Below are positions 45,015 to 53,530 of a stretch of 64,000 bases of DNA, in pieces. The stretch's first letter is position 1. Every line of letters starts with the position of its first letter. Origin of the DNA: CBDBCK01 sp965203345 (GTDB taxonomy: Bacteria > Chloroflexota > Dehalococcoidia > Lucifugimonadales > Lucifugimonadaceae); assembly GCA_965203345.1 (NCBI GenBank), contig CBDBCK010000028.1, positions 806,001 to 870,000 of the forward strand, in the 5' to 3' direction. Below the pieces are notes generated by a model, which saw only the letters and a program-made list of their open reading frames with translations, did not search any database and was not told the origin of the DNA. A program made the position numbers and the translations under genes.

Positions 45015-46301
45015 TTGAGAATACTAAAGTTCTTGAGAAAGGCCTCACGGTACAGCTTGAAGTGGAAGGTCTCTACCGTTGTATTGGTGATGCGAAATCA
45101 CATTTTGAAACGGGTATACTTCACCTTTTTTCGGAGGCGGGCATTAGCGCATTTGAGAAAAATAGATCGTCTGTCACTGGAAACGCCACCTATGTCGGTG
45201 CCTTACTCTGATGACGAACTCAAGGCACTGGAAAGCCACATTATTGATAAAATCCGCTTGTTGCAGTTTGAAACCCTCGCCGAAGACGCTAGATTTTTGA
45301 TCGTTCAACCCCACTATGGAGCGGGTTCAATCGGTGAACTAGTAACGCTAATCACTGGCCTCAGGTTGGGATACCTTTACGACCGGACGGTGCTTTATGA
45401 TGACGGCAAATCACCCTATGATTTCTGCTTCAAGCCTATTGGTATTCACTCTTTGGGAAATACAGGGCTGCAAACTCAGAAACAGCCCACTTTAAATTTT
45501 TTACTGCAACCAGAGAGGGCGGTGCGTTTTGATCCTAACGGTAGCTTTTTCAACGACATGGCATGGAGAATGGCGAATGAGGTAGAGATGCCAATAAGAT
45601 ACGGCATACGGTACTCGGATATCAACTACACTGCACCACTTCACATGCCTCATAGTTACCTTTACGTTGATGGCTTGTTAATGAATTCATTTCTGGAACT
45701 TAAGGAGGAGTACCAGGAACACATCTATAGCCGCAAGCGCGAAATAGGTTTGGACAAACAGCAGCCGGTTATTGGACTTCACGCTCGCTTAGGAGATGTA
45801 AAAGAAGATAGAGCATCTTATTACCGTGTACATTCAGATGCCAACTTTCTGCAGGCAATAGAGCGAGTGGTTTCTGAGAGCGGCATTAAAACAGTGTTTG
45901 TCACTACCGACTCGCCGGGATTTCTGCAACGTTTGCCAAGAGATTCAGGGATCACCTTTATCTACGACGAGCAGGAGAAACGTTATAATAATCGTAATAA
46001 TTCTATGGTTAGAATAAGGCCGGAGCTGAAGAAGCAGGAAACTATGACAGCGATGAAGAACGCATATTTCCTGAGCAGGTGCGACTACATTTTAGGGGCC
46101 TATAGTAATTTATCCAGATGTGGCATGGCACTTTCCTATTATCGCAACAGAAAAATGAACGCAATAATCATACGGCGTCGTGGGAATACCGGCTTTGACC
46201 TTGAGTACTTTACGACCGACGATGACAAGTTGCCTGTGAGCGCCGCACCGGTTTCGCCATGGATTCATAAGGGGACTGCCCGTGACTATTGGCTACGTTA
46301 A
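45015..46301 (+). CDS. GT23/NodZ/FUT8-like fucosyltransferase homologue, copy 6
   Basis: A 428-residue paralogue with HARLGD, TTDSPG and DYILGAYSNLSRC. It is a clear mosaic: window 1 (FDPNGSFFNDMAWRM) matches copies 4 and 7, while window 2 (VKEDRASYYRVHSDAN) matches copy 3, and the C-terminus ARDYWLR matches 2 and 5. TTG 45015 has GGGG upstream. Expression may be affected by the overlapping upstream ORF that the C21 tract allows. Confidence 0.75.
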   Translation: MRILKFLRKASRYSLKWKVSTVVLVMRNHILKRVYFTFFRRRALAHLRKIDRLSLETPPMSVPYSDDELKALESHIIDKIRLLQFETLAEDARFLIVQPHYGAGSIGELVTLITGLRLGYLYDRTVLYDDGKSPYDFCFKPIGIHSLGNTGLQTQKQPTLNFLLQPERAVRFDPNGSFFNDMAWRMANEVEMPIRYGIRYSDINYTAPLHMPHSYLYVDGLLMNSFLELKEEYQEHIYSRKREIGLDKQQPVIGLHARLGDVKEDRASYYRVHSDANFLQAIERVVSESGIKTVFVTTDSPGFLQRLPRDSGITFIYDEQEKRYNNRNNSMVRIRPELKKQETMTAMKNAYFLSRCDYILGAYSNLSRCGMALSYYRNRKMNAIIIRRRGNTGFDLEYFTTDDDKLPVSAAPVSPWIHKGTARDYWLR

Positions 46302-46396
46302 ATCTCCAATGAAAACCCCGACAATTGGAGCTGAGGATTTATCCCAAGTTCTATTCAATAATGATGAACGTAATACTCTAGTCTGGTGCCTAGCTA

Positions 46397-46419
46397 CCCC
46401 CCCCCCCCCCCCCCCCCCC
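46397..46419 (+). repeat. C23 tract, cassette 7
   Basis: Twenty-three Cs. Here the same upstream ORF (ATG 46309) terminates at TGA immediately after the tract, before the ribosome binding site. Confidence 0.92.
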
Positions 46420-46443
46420 TGATATGCCTTTGGGTGGCAGATA

Positions 46444-47745
46444 CTGAGAATCCTAAAGTTCTTGAGAAAGGTCTCACGGTACAGCTTGAAGCGGAAGGTC
46501 TCTACCGTTGCATTTGCATTGGTGATGCGAAATCACATTTTGCGACGGGTATACTTTACCTTGCGACGGGTATATTTCAACTTTTTTCGGAGGCGGGCAT
46601 TAGTGTATTTGAGAAAAATCGATCGCCTGGTACTGGAAACGCCACCCATGTCGGTGCCTTACTCTGAGGACGAACTCAAGGCACTGGACAGCCACATTAT
46701 TGATAAAATCCGCTTGTTGCAGTTTGAAACCCTCGCCGAAGACGCTAGATTTTTGATCGTTCAGCCTGAACATCGATCGGGTTCAACCGGTCAACTGTTA
46801 GGGCTAATCAATGGCCTCAGGTTAGGATACCTTTACGACCGGACGGTGCTTTATGATAACGGCAAATCACCCTATGATTTCTGCTTCAAGCCTATCAGTA
46901 TTCACTCTTTGCAAAATACAGGTTTGCGAACTCAGAAACAGCTAAATTTTTTACCGCAACGAGATAAGGCAGTGCTTTTTGATACTAACGGTAGCTTTTT
47001 CAACGACATGGCATGGAGAATGTCGGAGGAGGTAAATATGCCAATAAAATACGGCATACGGTACTCGGATATCAACTACACCGCACCACTTCACATGCCT
47101 TACAGTTACCTTTACCTTGATGGCCTGTTACTGAATTCATTTCTGGAACTTAAGGAGGAGTATCAGGAACACATTTATAGCCGCAAGCGCGAAATAGGTT
47201 TGGACAAACAGCAGCCGGTTATTGGGCTTCACGCGCGCTTGGGAGACATAAAGCTGCTCCCTAATGAGGTTTACCGTAAACATTCAGATGCCAACTTTTT
47301 GCAGGCAATAGAGCGAGTGGTTTCTGAGAGCGGTATTAAAACAGTGTTTGTCACTACCGACTCGCCGGAATTTCTGCAACGTTTGCCAAGAGACTCAGGG
47401 ATCACCTTTATCTACGACGAACAGGAGAAACGTTACGATAATCATAATAATGGTATGGTTAGAAGAAGTCCGGAGCTGAAGAAGCAGGAAGCTATGACAG
47501 CGATAAAGAACGTATATTTCCTGAGCGGGTGCGACTACATTGTAGGAGCCTATAGTAATTTATCCAGATGTGGCGTGGCACTTTCCTATTATCGCAACAG
47601 AAAAATGAACTTAATAGCCATACGGCGTCGGGGGAATACCGGTTTTGACCTTGAGTACTTTACGACTGATGACGACAAGTTGCCTGCGAGCCTCGCGCCG
47701 GTTTACCCATGGATGCGGGGAGGGATTTCTAGATCTTGGTGGTGA
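46444..47745 (+). CDS. GT23/NodZ/FUT8-like fucosyltransferase homologue, copy 7
   Basis: About 433 residues from CTG 46444, which occupies the position of TTG in the other copies; TTG 46462 is an in-frame alternative without Shine-Dalgarno. It has in-frame insertions in the N-terminal region (a 6-base and a 24-base duplication), QPEHRSGSTGQLLGL at the donor loop, window 1 FDTNGSFFNDMAWRM and window 2 IKLLPNEVYRKHSDAN. HARLGD, TTDSPE and DYIVGAYSNLSRC are intact. The C-terminus ISRSWW resembles copy 1. The weak CTG start may lower expression. Confidence 0.72.
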   Translation: MRILKFLRKVSRYSLKRKVSTVAFALVMRNHILRRVYFTLRRVYFNFFRRRALVYLRKIDRLVLETPPMSVPYSEDELKALDSHIIDKIRLLQFETLAEDARFLIVQPEHRSGSTGQLLGLINGLRLGYLYDRTVLYDNGKSPYDFCFKPISIHSLQNTGLRTQKQLNFLPQRDKAVLFDTNGSFFNDMAWRMSEEVNMPIKYGIRYSDINYTAPLHMPYSYLYLDGLLLNSFLELKEEYQEHIYSRKREIGLDKQQPVIGLHARLGDIKLLPNEVYRKHSDANFLQAIERVVSESGIKTVFVTTDSPEFLQRLPRDSGITFIYDEQEKRYDNHNNGMVRRSPELKKQEAMTAIKNVYFLSGCDYIVGAYSNLSRCGVALSYYRNRKMNLIAIRRRGNTGFDLEYFTTDDDKLPASLAPVYPWMRGGISRSWW

Positions 47746-47920
47746 GGAGATCTAATGTCCCTATTTTCTAAGTTAAATCTCCTTGGGTTCCTTAACGCGA
47801 CAAAGGTAGAGATGACGCACCTGATGGTTTCCGGGCGACCAATGCAAACCCCGACAATTGGAGCTGAGGTTTATCCCGAGTTCTACAATAACTAATTGAA
47901 GTGCAGATTAGCGGACGGTA

Positions 47921-48409
47921 CTATAACCAGTCAGCCTCTTGAGTTGATTGGGTAACACAGCCGCTCACAACGTTGTTAGTCCCTATCTTCTCCGCTTGAG
48001 TGTCTTTCAGTCCTCTTTCTCGGTCGTCGTCGTCATACTGGTTACTCTCGCCGCTTTTGCGCTCTTGATTGCCTTCAGGTTGTGTATTATCTCTGCTTTC
48101 ACCTTCGGCTCCGTGTTCTCCAACTCCGACTTCAGCGTGTGGCGTCCATCCGCCAAAAGGCTGTGCAGTGGCTAGGAGAGCTACATTCGTCCTTTCCCCT
48201 GGATCCAGATCAACACTTTTGGTTGGCCCAAGCTCAATTCCGCTAGATAGATGCACTTCAACCCTGACTTCCTGTAAGGCCTTTTCTATCGTGTTTTCTA
48301 CAGTGCCGATGAATGAGTTGCTAGGTTCATCGTAAGCAATAATCAGTCTTGCTCCCTTGCGTACTTCATCGTATGTATCGCTTAGGGCAAGTCTGTTCCC
48401 CGATTCTTC
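47921..48409 (-). pseudogene. truncated FxLYD-like domain protein gene
   Basis: The minus-strand frame is open from 48409 (just after a TAA) to 47921 but has no ATG at the 5' end. GTG 48256 is the only usual start and would cut the domain. The protein contains GTVENTIEKALQEVRVEVHL, SGIELGPTKSVDLDPGE and a GWTPHAEVGVGEHG end, the layout of an FxLYD-type beta-sandwich that usually belongs to a longer secreted or zinc-handling protein. A low-complexity acidic tail follows. Most likely the 5' part was lost, next to the right border of the cassette array. Confidence 0.5.
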
Positions 48410-48556
48410 TTACTATTTACTATTTACTAGAAGTAAAGCATGGGGATATTTTGACATTTAGCGGAACACAGCCTATGAAGCGCGAATCAGGAATCTTTTG
48501 GACTGAAATGTCCTGAGTCTAGATACGGTGTTTGTACTAAGGGATGCAAACTTTCT

Positions 48557-49822
48557 TCAATCGTTGTGAGAATTGCGGTCACTCTTATACCTTGAACGTA
48601 TATCACGAGAACTGTTCCCGTTTGATTTAACATCCTCGTCTTTTCTGTCTTGTGAATACAAAGATAATATCCCGCGTTCCAGCTTGTGTTTGCCTACTTT
48701 GCGCTGTATCTTCTCCAGCATATCGTAATCCCACTGGCTCACAAAGGTTATAGCTTGACCCTGCTTACCCATGCGTGCCGTGCGACCTATACGATGAACA
48801 TACTCTTCAACCGTGCCAGGCATATCACTGTTGATGACGTGAGTTATGGATGGTATGTCCAACCCTCTAGCTGCCAGGTTCGTGGCTACCAAAGTGCGTA
48901 CTTTGCCCAAGCGAAAGGTTTCCATTATGCTGTTGCGTTCCGACTGGTTCATTCTGCCGTGCAGACCTCGCACATGGTAGCGCGGTCCTAGATATGCTGC
49001 CATCCTTTCGACTCCGATCTGTGTACGTCTGAAGATAAGGGTATGTGCGTCCTTGTCCATATCACTCAGCATCATATCGGCAGCTTTGAACTTGTCCTGT
49101 TCCGCAACTTCGTAGTACACCTGCCTCACGTTATCAACAGTAGCGATGGAGTCGAACTGCGATGCTTGCGACAGCTTTACCCACGACGGCTGGTAAAGGT
49201 ATCGTCTTATGAGACGGAATATGAAGCCAGGAATTGTGGCGGAAAACAGAGCAGTCTGACGGGAACGCGGAGTCGTTCTGAGGATAGTTTCCATATCATC
49301 GGCAAAACCTATGTCCAACATCTCGTCAGCTTCGTCAAGTACCGCCATACGTATCCTGCCTAAATTCAAAGAACCTCTCTGCATATGGTCCATAACGCGT
49401 CCGGGCGTGCCTACCACAATGTGTACCCCAGAGTTGAGACGTTTGAATTGCTTCATTATGGGTTCGCCCCCATATATAACGGCTGTTTTCGTACTCTTTT
49501 GAGCACCTATCGCCTTTATTTCCTTGGCAACCTGCTGAGCCAGCTCTCTTGTAGGAACAAGAATGACGACCTGCACAAACTTATCTGCGATATTGACTTT
49601 CTCGACGGCTGGAATCCCAAACGCGGCAGTCTTTCCTGAACCTGTAACGGCCTGACCTACTACATCCCGACCTTGTTGAATAAGCGGTATGGCCTGTTCT
49701 TGAATTTGGGAGGGCACCTGATAACCCATATCCGCCAACGCGGCAGCTACAGATCGTTGCACCTTTAGAGCTCCCCACTCTTTAAGGGAGGAGTCTTCTC
49801 TCTGGTCTCTTGATTCAGACAT
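48557..49822 (-). CDS. DEAD-box ATP-dependent RNA helicase
   Basis: A 421-residue helicase with the Q motif, Walker A AVTGSGKTAAFG (AxTGxGKT), PTRELAQQ, TPGRV, VLDEADEML (DEAD), SAT, and domain 2 motifs IFRRTQIGVERMAAYL, ATNLAARGLDIP and HRIGRTARMGKQG. A charged, Ser/Arg/Asp-rich C-terminal tail of about 40 residues suggests RNA binding, as in RhlE/CshA-like enzymes involved in ribosome assembly or mRNA decay. Single gene between short gaps. Confidence 0.92.
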   Translation of the reverse strand: MSESRDQREDSSLKEWGALKVQRSVAAALADMGYQVPSQIQEQAIPLIQQGRDVVGQAVTGSGKTAAFGIPAVEKVNIADKFVQVVILVPTRELAQQVAKEIKAIGAQKSTKTAVIYGGEPIMKQFKRLNSGVHIVVGTPGRVMDHMQRGSLNLGRIRMAVLDEADEMLDIGFADDMETILRTTPRSRQTALFSATIPGFIFRLIRRYLYQPSWVKLSQASQFDSIATVDNVRQVYYEVAEQDKFKAADMMLSDMDKDAHTLIFRRTQIGVERMAAYLGPRYHVRGLHGRMNQSERNSIMETFRLGKVRTLVATNLAARGLDIPSITHVINSDMPGTVEEYVHRIGRTARMGKQGQAITFVSQWDYDMLEKIQRKVGKHKLERGILSLYSQDRKDEDVKSNGNSSRDIRSRYKSDRNSHND

Positions 49823-49969
49823 TCTGTGCGTCTTGGAACTGTATTGCTCGCAAAATCACTGGGGATGATACGGCATTTAGCCTGTATGAGGTTTTCATTG
49901 ATACTACATTACGGCCTGGGCTAATGTGTGTACGAGCCATAATCTGGGGAATCACACAGTAGATGGCGT

Positions 49970-51136
49970 TCACCCTCCCGCTTTCAGCATTGTTTCTAGA
50001 CGATGCAGGCCATCTTCCAAATTTTCGAGGGAGTTGGCAAACGATATGCGTATGAAACTGTCGCCGTATTCGCCGAAGGATGTGCCAGAAAGGAGCGCCA
50101 CTCCGAACTTTTCAAGAGCAACATCGGCAAACTCTTCACTTGACAGTCCGGTTCCGGAGATGTTTGGAAACGCATAGAAAGCTCCATTAGGATACAGGCA
50201 ACTGACACCAGGAAGGGTATTCAAACCTTGCACTATCAACTCCCGACGCTTTCTAAACTCTGACATCATGCTTGCTACGAAGTCTTTCGGTCCCTCAAGA
50301 GCAGCTATACCGGCCATCTGGGTGAAAGTCGAAGTGCACGAGACGCTGTTAGTTATAAGTCTAGTTACCGCTTCTAGCATCCAATCGGGAAATACTCCGT
50401 AGCCGAGCCGCCAGCCCGTCATCGCGTACGACTTCGAAAATCCATCCAGGATGATAGTGCGCTCCTTCATTCCGGGGAAACGGGAAATGGACGCTTGCTC
50501 TCCTTCGTAGTACATATCCTTATAAATCTCATCTGAAAGAACTACTAAGTTGTTGTTCACGGCTATGCGAGCTATCTGTTCAAGATCTTCGGATGGGGTT
50601 GAGGATCCGCAAGGGTTGTTTGGGGAATTTATGACTATCATTTTTGTTTTATCAGTTATCAGTTTTTGGGTCTCGGCCAAGCTAGGACTGAACCTCTCTT
50701 CCTCACGTAAGGGCAACGGGACTGGTACTCCCCCGACGTACCGAACTACGGACTCGTAAATAGGGAATCCGGGGTTAGGGCATATAACCTCGTCACCGTC
50801 CTCAATAAGCGCCATTATTGAGAAAAACATCACAGGCTTGGCACCTGGCGTGATCAGTATTCTATTGGGAGAAATCTCATACCCTTGATACTCGGTTTGG
50901 TGCTTGGCTACAGCCTCGCGTAACTCTGGCTGACCAGCGGACGGCCCGTAGTGTGTGTAGCCGTCCTGAAGCGCTTTCCAGGCAGCTTGCTTGATATGGT
51001 CGGGCGTCTCAAAATCAGGCTCTCCTATCTCCAAGTGGATTATGTCACGCCCTTTGCTTTCCAATTGTTTGGCGCGTGCTAATATCTCAAACGCTGTTTC
51101 CGTTCCCAATAGAGATTGGCGTGAGGATAAGTGCAT
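49970..51136 (-). CDS. class I/II pyridoxal-phosphate aminotransferase
   Basis: A 388-residue fold-type I aminotransferase (aspartate/aromatic/alanine group). Features: IIHLEIGEPDFETPDHIK, YTHYGPSAGQPELREAVA, NSPNNPCG, the PLP Lys in GFSKSYAMTGWRLGYG, and the C-terminal Arg region SFIRISFANSLE. The frame extends to 51220, but ATG 51136 is preceded by AGAAGGAA at a good distance and matches the family start. Specific substrate not determinable. Divergent from uvrB. Confidence 0.88.
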   Translation of the reverse strand: MHLSSRQSLLGTETAFEILARAKQLESKGRDIIHLEIGEPDFETPDHIKQAAWKALQDGYTHYGPSAGQPELREAVAKHQTEYQGYEISPNRILITPGAKPVMFFSIMALIEDGDEVICPNPGFPIYESVVRYVGGVPVPLPLREEERFSPSLAETQKLITDKTKMIVINSPNNPCGSSTPSEDLEQIARIAVNNNLVVLSDEIYKDMYYEGEQASISRFPGMKERTIILDGFSKSYAMTGWRLGYGVFPDWMLEAVTRLITNSVSCTSTFTQMAGIAALEGPKDFVASMMSEFRKRRELIVQGLNTLPGVSCLYPNGAFYAFPNISGTGLSSEEFADVALEKFGVALLSGTSFGEYGDSFIRISFANSLENLEDGLHRLETMLKAGG

Positions 51137-51242
51137 ATGAGCTGTTCCTTCTGAAAAATCGCCTTCACTAAAACGATGCTTTAGACTCTTATCTTTAGAG
51201 TTCTGATTTAAAATATACAAGGCTAACTAGAGATAGGAAAAG

Positions 51243-51271
51243 TTGAATATGGTGAGTACCAAGCTTAATAT
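51243..51271 (+). promoter_or_regulatory. sigma70-type promoter for uvrB
   Basis: TTGAAT (51243-51248) and TAATAT (51266-51271) are separated by exactly 17 bases and lie 32 bases before the uvrB ATG. No LexA-like operator is obvious around it. Confidence 0.6.
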
Positions 51272-51303
51272 GCAATATCTGATACAAATGCAAGCTATAA
51301 ATC

Positions 51304-53298
51304 ATGCCCGATTTTAAGTTGACAACAGACATAAGGCCTACAGGTGACCAGCCCAAGGCTATAGGTGTGCTGACAGAAGGCATAGAACGAGGATTGAGAC
51401 ATCAAACTCTTCTCGGCACTACGGGTTCAGGGAAAACCTTCACAATGGCATGCATTGTTGAACAGCTGCAACGTCCTGCTATAGTGATTGCGCACAACAA
51501 GACATTAGCAGCCCAACTGGCTACTGAATTCAAAGAGTTCTTTGCGGAAAACTCTGTGCAGTATTTCGTTTCGTACTACGACTACTATCAACCTGAAGCA
51601 TACGTCCCTCGTACAGATACTTACATAGAGAAAGACTCGGACATCAACGAGGAGATAGACCGTCTTCGCCATGCTGCCACCAGGTCGTTACTTACTAGAA
51701 GGGATACTCTTATTGTTGCCTCGGTTTCGTGCATATATGGTTTGGGTCATCCAGAGGAGTACAGTGCGGGTGTGATAACCCTTTCCAGAGGCGAGGAGCA
51801 CAGTTTGCGCAGTCTTTCACGCAGGTTTTCGAGCATGTACTATGAGAGGAACGATACGGAGATGGTGAGGGGACGCTTTCGGATAAAAGGGGACACTCTT
51901 GAGATTATGCCTTCTTACGAGGAATTGGCGATACGGGTCCGGTTTTGGGGAGATGAGATAGAGCAGATATATGAATTAGATCCACTCACCGGCGAGATAC
52001 TCAGCCATAAGGACAAGGTCTCCATATATCCTGGCAAGCACTTTGTAACCCCGGAGGATCGTCTACAGGATGCCTTACGAGACATTGAAGAGGAGCTGGG
52101 GGAGCGGCTTGAAGAGCTCAACAAACAAGGCAAGCTGGTTGAGGCGCAGAGACTGGAACAACGGACGCATTATGATTTGGAGATGCTAAGGGAGACAGGG
52201 ATATGCTCCGGGATAGAAAACTACTCGCGCCATCTGGGAAGAAGGGAGGCAGGTTCTGCTCCATGGACGTTGATGGACTATTTCCCCGAAGACTTTATTA
52301 TATTCATAGATGAGTCACATATAACACTTCCCCAGTTGCGTGGGATGTACTACGGCGATACCTCTAGAAAGCGGACGCTGGTAGACTACGGTTTCAGGCT
52401 ACCTTCGGCTCTTGACAACCGTCCGTTATCTTTTGAGGAGTTTGAAGAAAGGGTCAAGCAGATCGTTTACGTGTCCGCGACGCCAGGTCCATATGAGATA
52501 GAAAATGAACAAAGGCGCGCCGAGCAGATTATCCGGCCTACGGGGCTTGTTGATCCATCAATTGAGGTGATCTCTACCAAAGGACAGATAGATGACCTGA
52601 TGCACCGAATACAAGAAAGAACGGACAGAGGAGAGCGTACTCTCGTAACCACACTTACGAAGCGTATGTCCGAAGAGCTGGCAGACTATATGCGCGAGAT
52701 GGGCGTAAAAGTCCATTATCTACACTCTGAAATTGACACTCTGGAACGTTCGGGGATCCTGCGCGATCTACGGCTGGGGGTTTACGACGTATTGGTCGGT
52801 ATAAACCTCCTGCGCGAGGGCTTGGATCTGCCCGAAGTGTCCCTTGTGGCAATACTCGACGCCGACAAGGAGGGATACTTGCGCTCTTACACTTCCTTGA
52901 TACAGACTATAGGACGCTCAGCCCGACATGTAGATGGCGCGGTGGTTATGTATGCAGACAGGGTTACAGGTTCTATGCAACGCGCTATATCTGAGACCGA
53001 ACGGCGGCGCACTATACAGGAGAACTACAACATAGAAAACGGCATTACCCCTCGCTCAATAGTGAAAGAGGTAAAGGACATCACTGAACGTGTAAGGCAG
53101 CACGTAGCTGAACCGAAGACCCCTTACATAACGGCTGCCGATGTGCCAAAGGACGATCTAGTGCGGTTAGTCAAAGACCTGGAAACGCAGATGAAACGCT
53201 CCGCAAAGGATATGGAATTTGAAAAGGCTGCAGTCATTAGAGACCAAATAACGGAAATACGGAAGGTACTGGCGGAAGACTCCCCAGTTGGCAGCTAG
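51304..53298 (+). CDS. uvrB: UvrABC excision nuclease subunit B
   Basis: A 664-residue damage-recognition helicase of nucleotide excision repair. Walker A is LGTTGSGKTFTMA near residue 38. The beta-hairpin tip that inserts between strands is YYDYYQPEAYVPRTDTYIEKD-like (key residues YYDYYQPEAY around 92-101). Helicase motifs include FIDESH, VSATPG and IGRSARHVDG, and the C-terminal UVR domain is LETQMKRSAKDMEFEKAAVIRDQI. Length is normal (about 670). Confidence 0.96.
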   Translation: MPDFKLTTDIRPTGDQPKAIGVLTEGIERGLRHQTLLGTTGSGKTFTMACIVEQLQRPAIVIAHNKTLAAQLATEFKEFFAENSVQYFVSYYDYYQPEAYVPRTDTYIEKDSDINEEIDRLRHAATRSLLTRRDTLIVASVSCIYGLGHPEEYSAGVITLSRGEEHSLRSLSRRFSSMYYERNDTEMVRGRFRIKGDTLEIMPSYEELAIRVRFWGDEIEQIYELDPLTGEILSHKDKVSIYPGKHFVTPEDRLQDALRDIEEELGERLEELNKQGKLVEAQRLEQRTHYDLEMLRETGICSGIENYSRHLGRREAGSAPWTLMDYFPEDFIIFIDESHITLPQLRGMYYGDTSRKRTLVDYGFRLPSALDNRPLSFEEFEERVKQIVYVSATPGPYEIENEQRRAEQIIRPTGLVDPSIEVISTKGQIDDLMHRIQERTDRGERTLVTTLTKRMSEELADYMREMGVKVHYLHSEIDTLERSGILRDLRLGVYDVLVGINLLREGLDLPEVSLVAILDADKEGYLRSYTSLIQTIGRSARHVDGAVVMYADRVTGSMQRAISETERRRTIQENYNIENGITPRSIVKEVKDITERVRQHVAEPKTPYITAADVPKDDLVRLVKDLETQMKRSAKDMEFEKAAVIRDQITEIRKVLAEDSPVGS

Positions 53299-53530
53299 GG
53301 GCAGATGCGCCTATCGCACAGATTGCCATGAAATTTGCGCTCGTTACAGTATGGCCATCGCGCTCACCTGACGTTTCGGTTTCTATAAAACGAACGTCTT
53401 AAGCGACTCGTCTGGACAATGAGCAAGTCGCCTTCAAGTTTAGTAGACGGCTATTTGTAAATTTCGGTCTCGTCTGATTGCAAGATGACATTCCAGGTCG
53501 TTAGAAGCTGACTGTCTGAATCAATTCATA

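Larger units (their letters stand above)
37540..47905 (+). repeat. tandem array of seven glycosyltransferase cassettes with C tracts
   Basis: Seven head-to-tail units of about 1.4-1.5 kb. Each unit has a conserved 5' segment (AATAAATGATGAACGTAATACTC or a variant), a C tract, a conserved seven-codon ORF ending on the start codon, one glycosyltransferase gene, and a tail containing CCCCGACAATTGGAGCTGAG. Copies 1, 3, 4 and 7 have one tail and spacer type; copies 2, 5 and 6 have another (GAGGATTTATCCC) with C-terminus ARDYWLR. The right end is an orphan tail and spacer (47746-47900) that breaks off before any C tract. The left end is a shortened spacer in copy 1. Confidence 0.92.

Noticed and set aside
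44753..45211. 152-residue frame crossing from the end of copy 5 through the C21 tract
   Set aside because: Its first part is a shadow of the copy 5 C terminus. Only the portion from ATG 44882 is considered, as an upstream ORF and not as a protein gene.
37540..47905. Possibility that the regular 1.5 kb repeats are a CRISPR or transposon array
   Set aside because: Repeat units are full genes with spacers of 140-236 bases. No short direct repeats with unique spacers, no transposase, no terminal inverted repeats.
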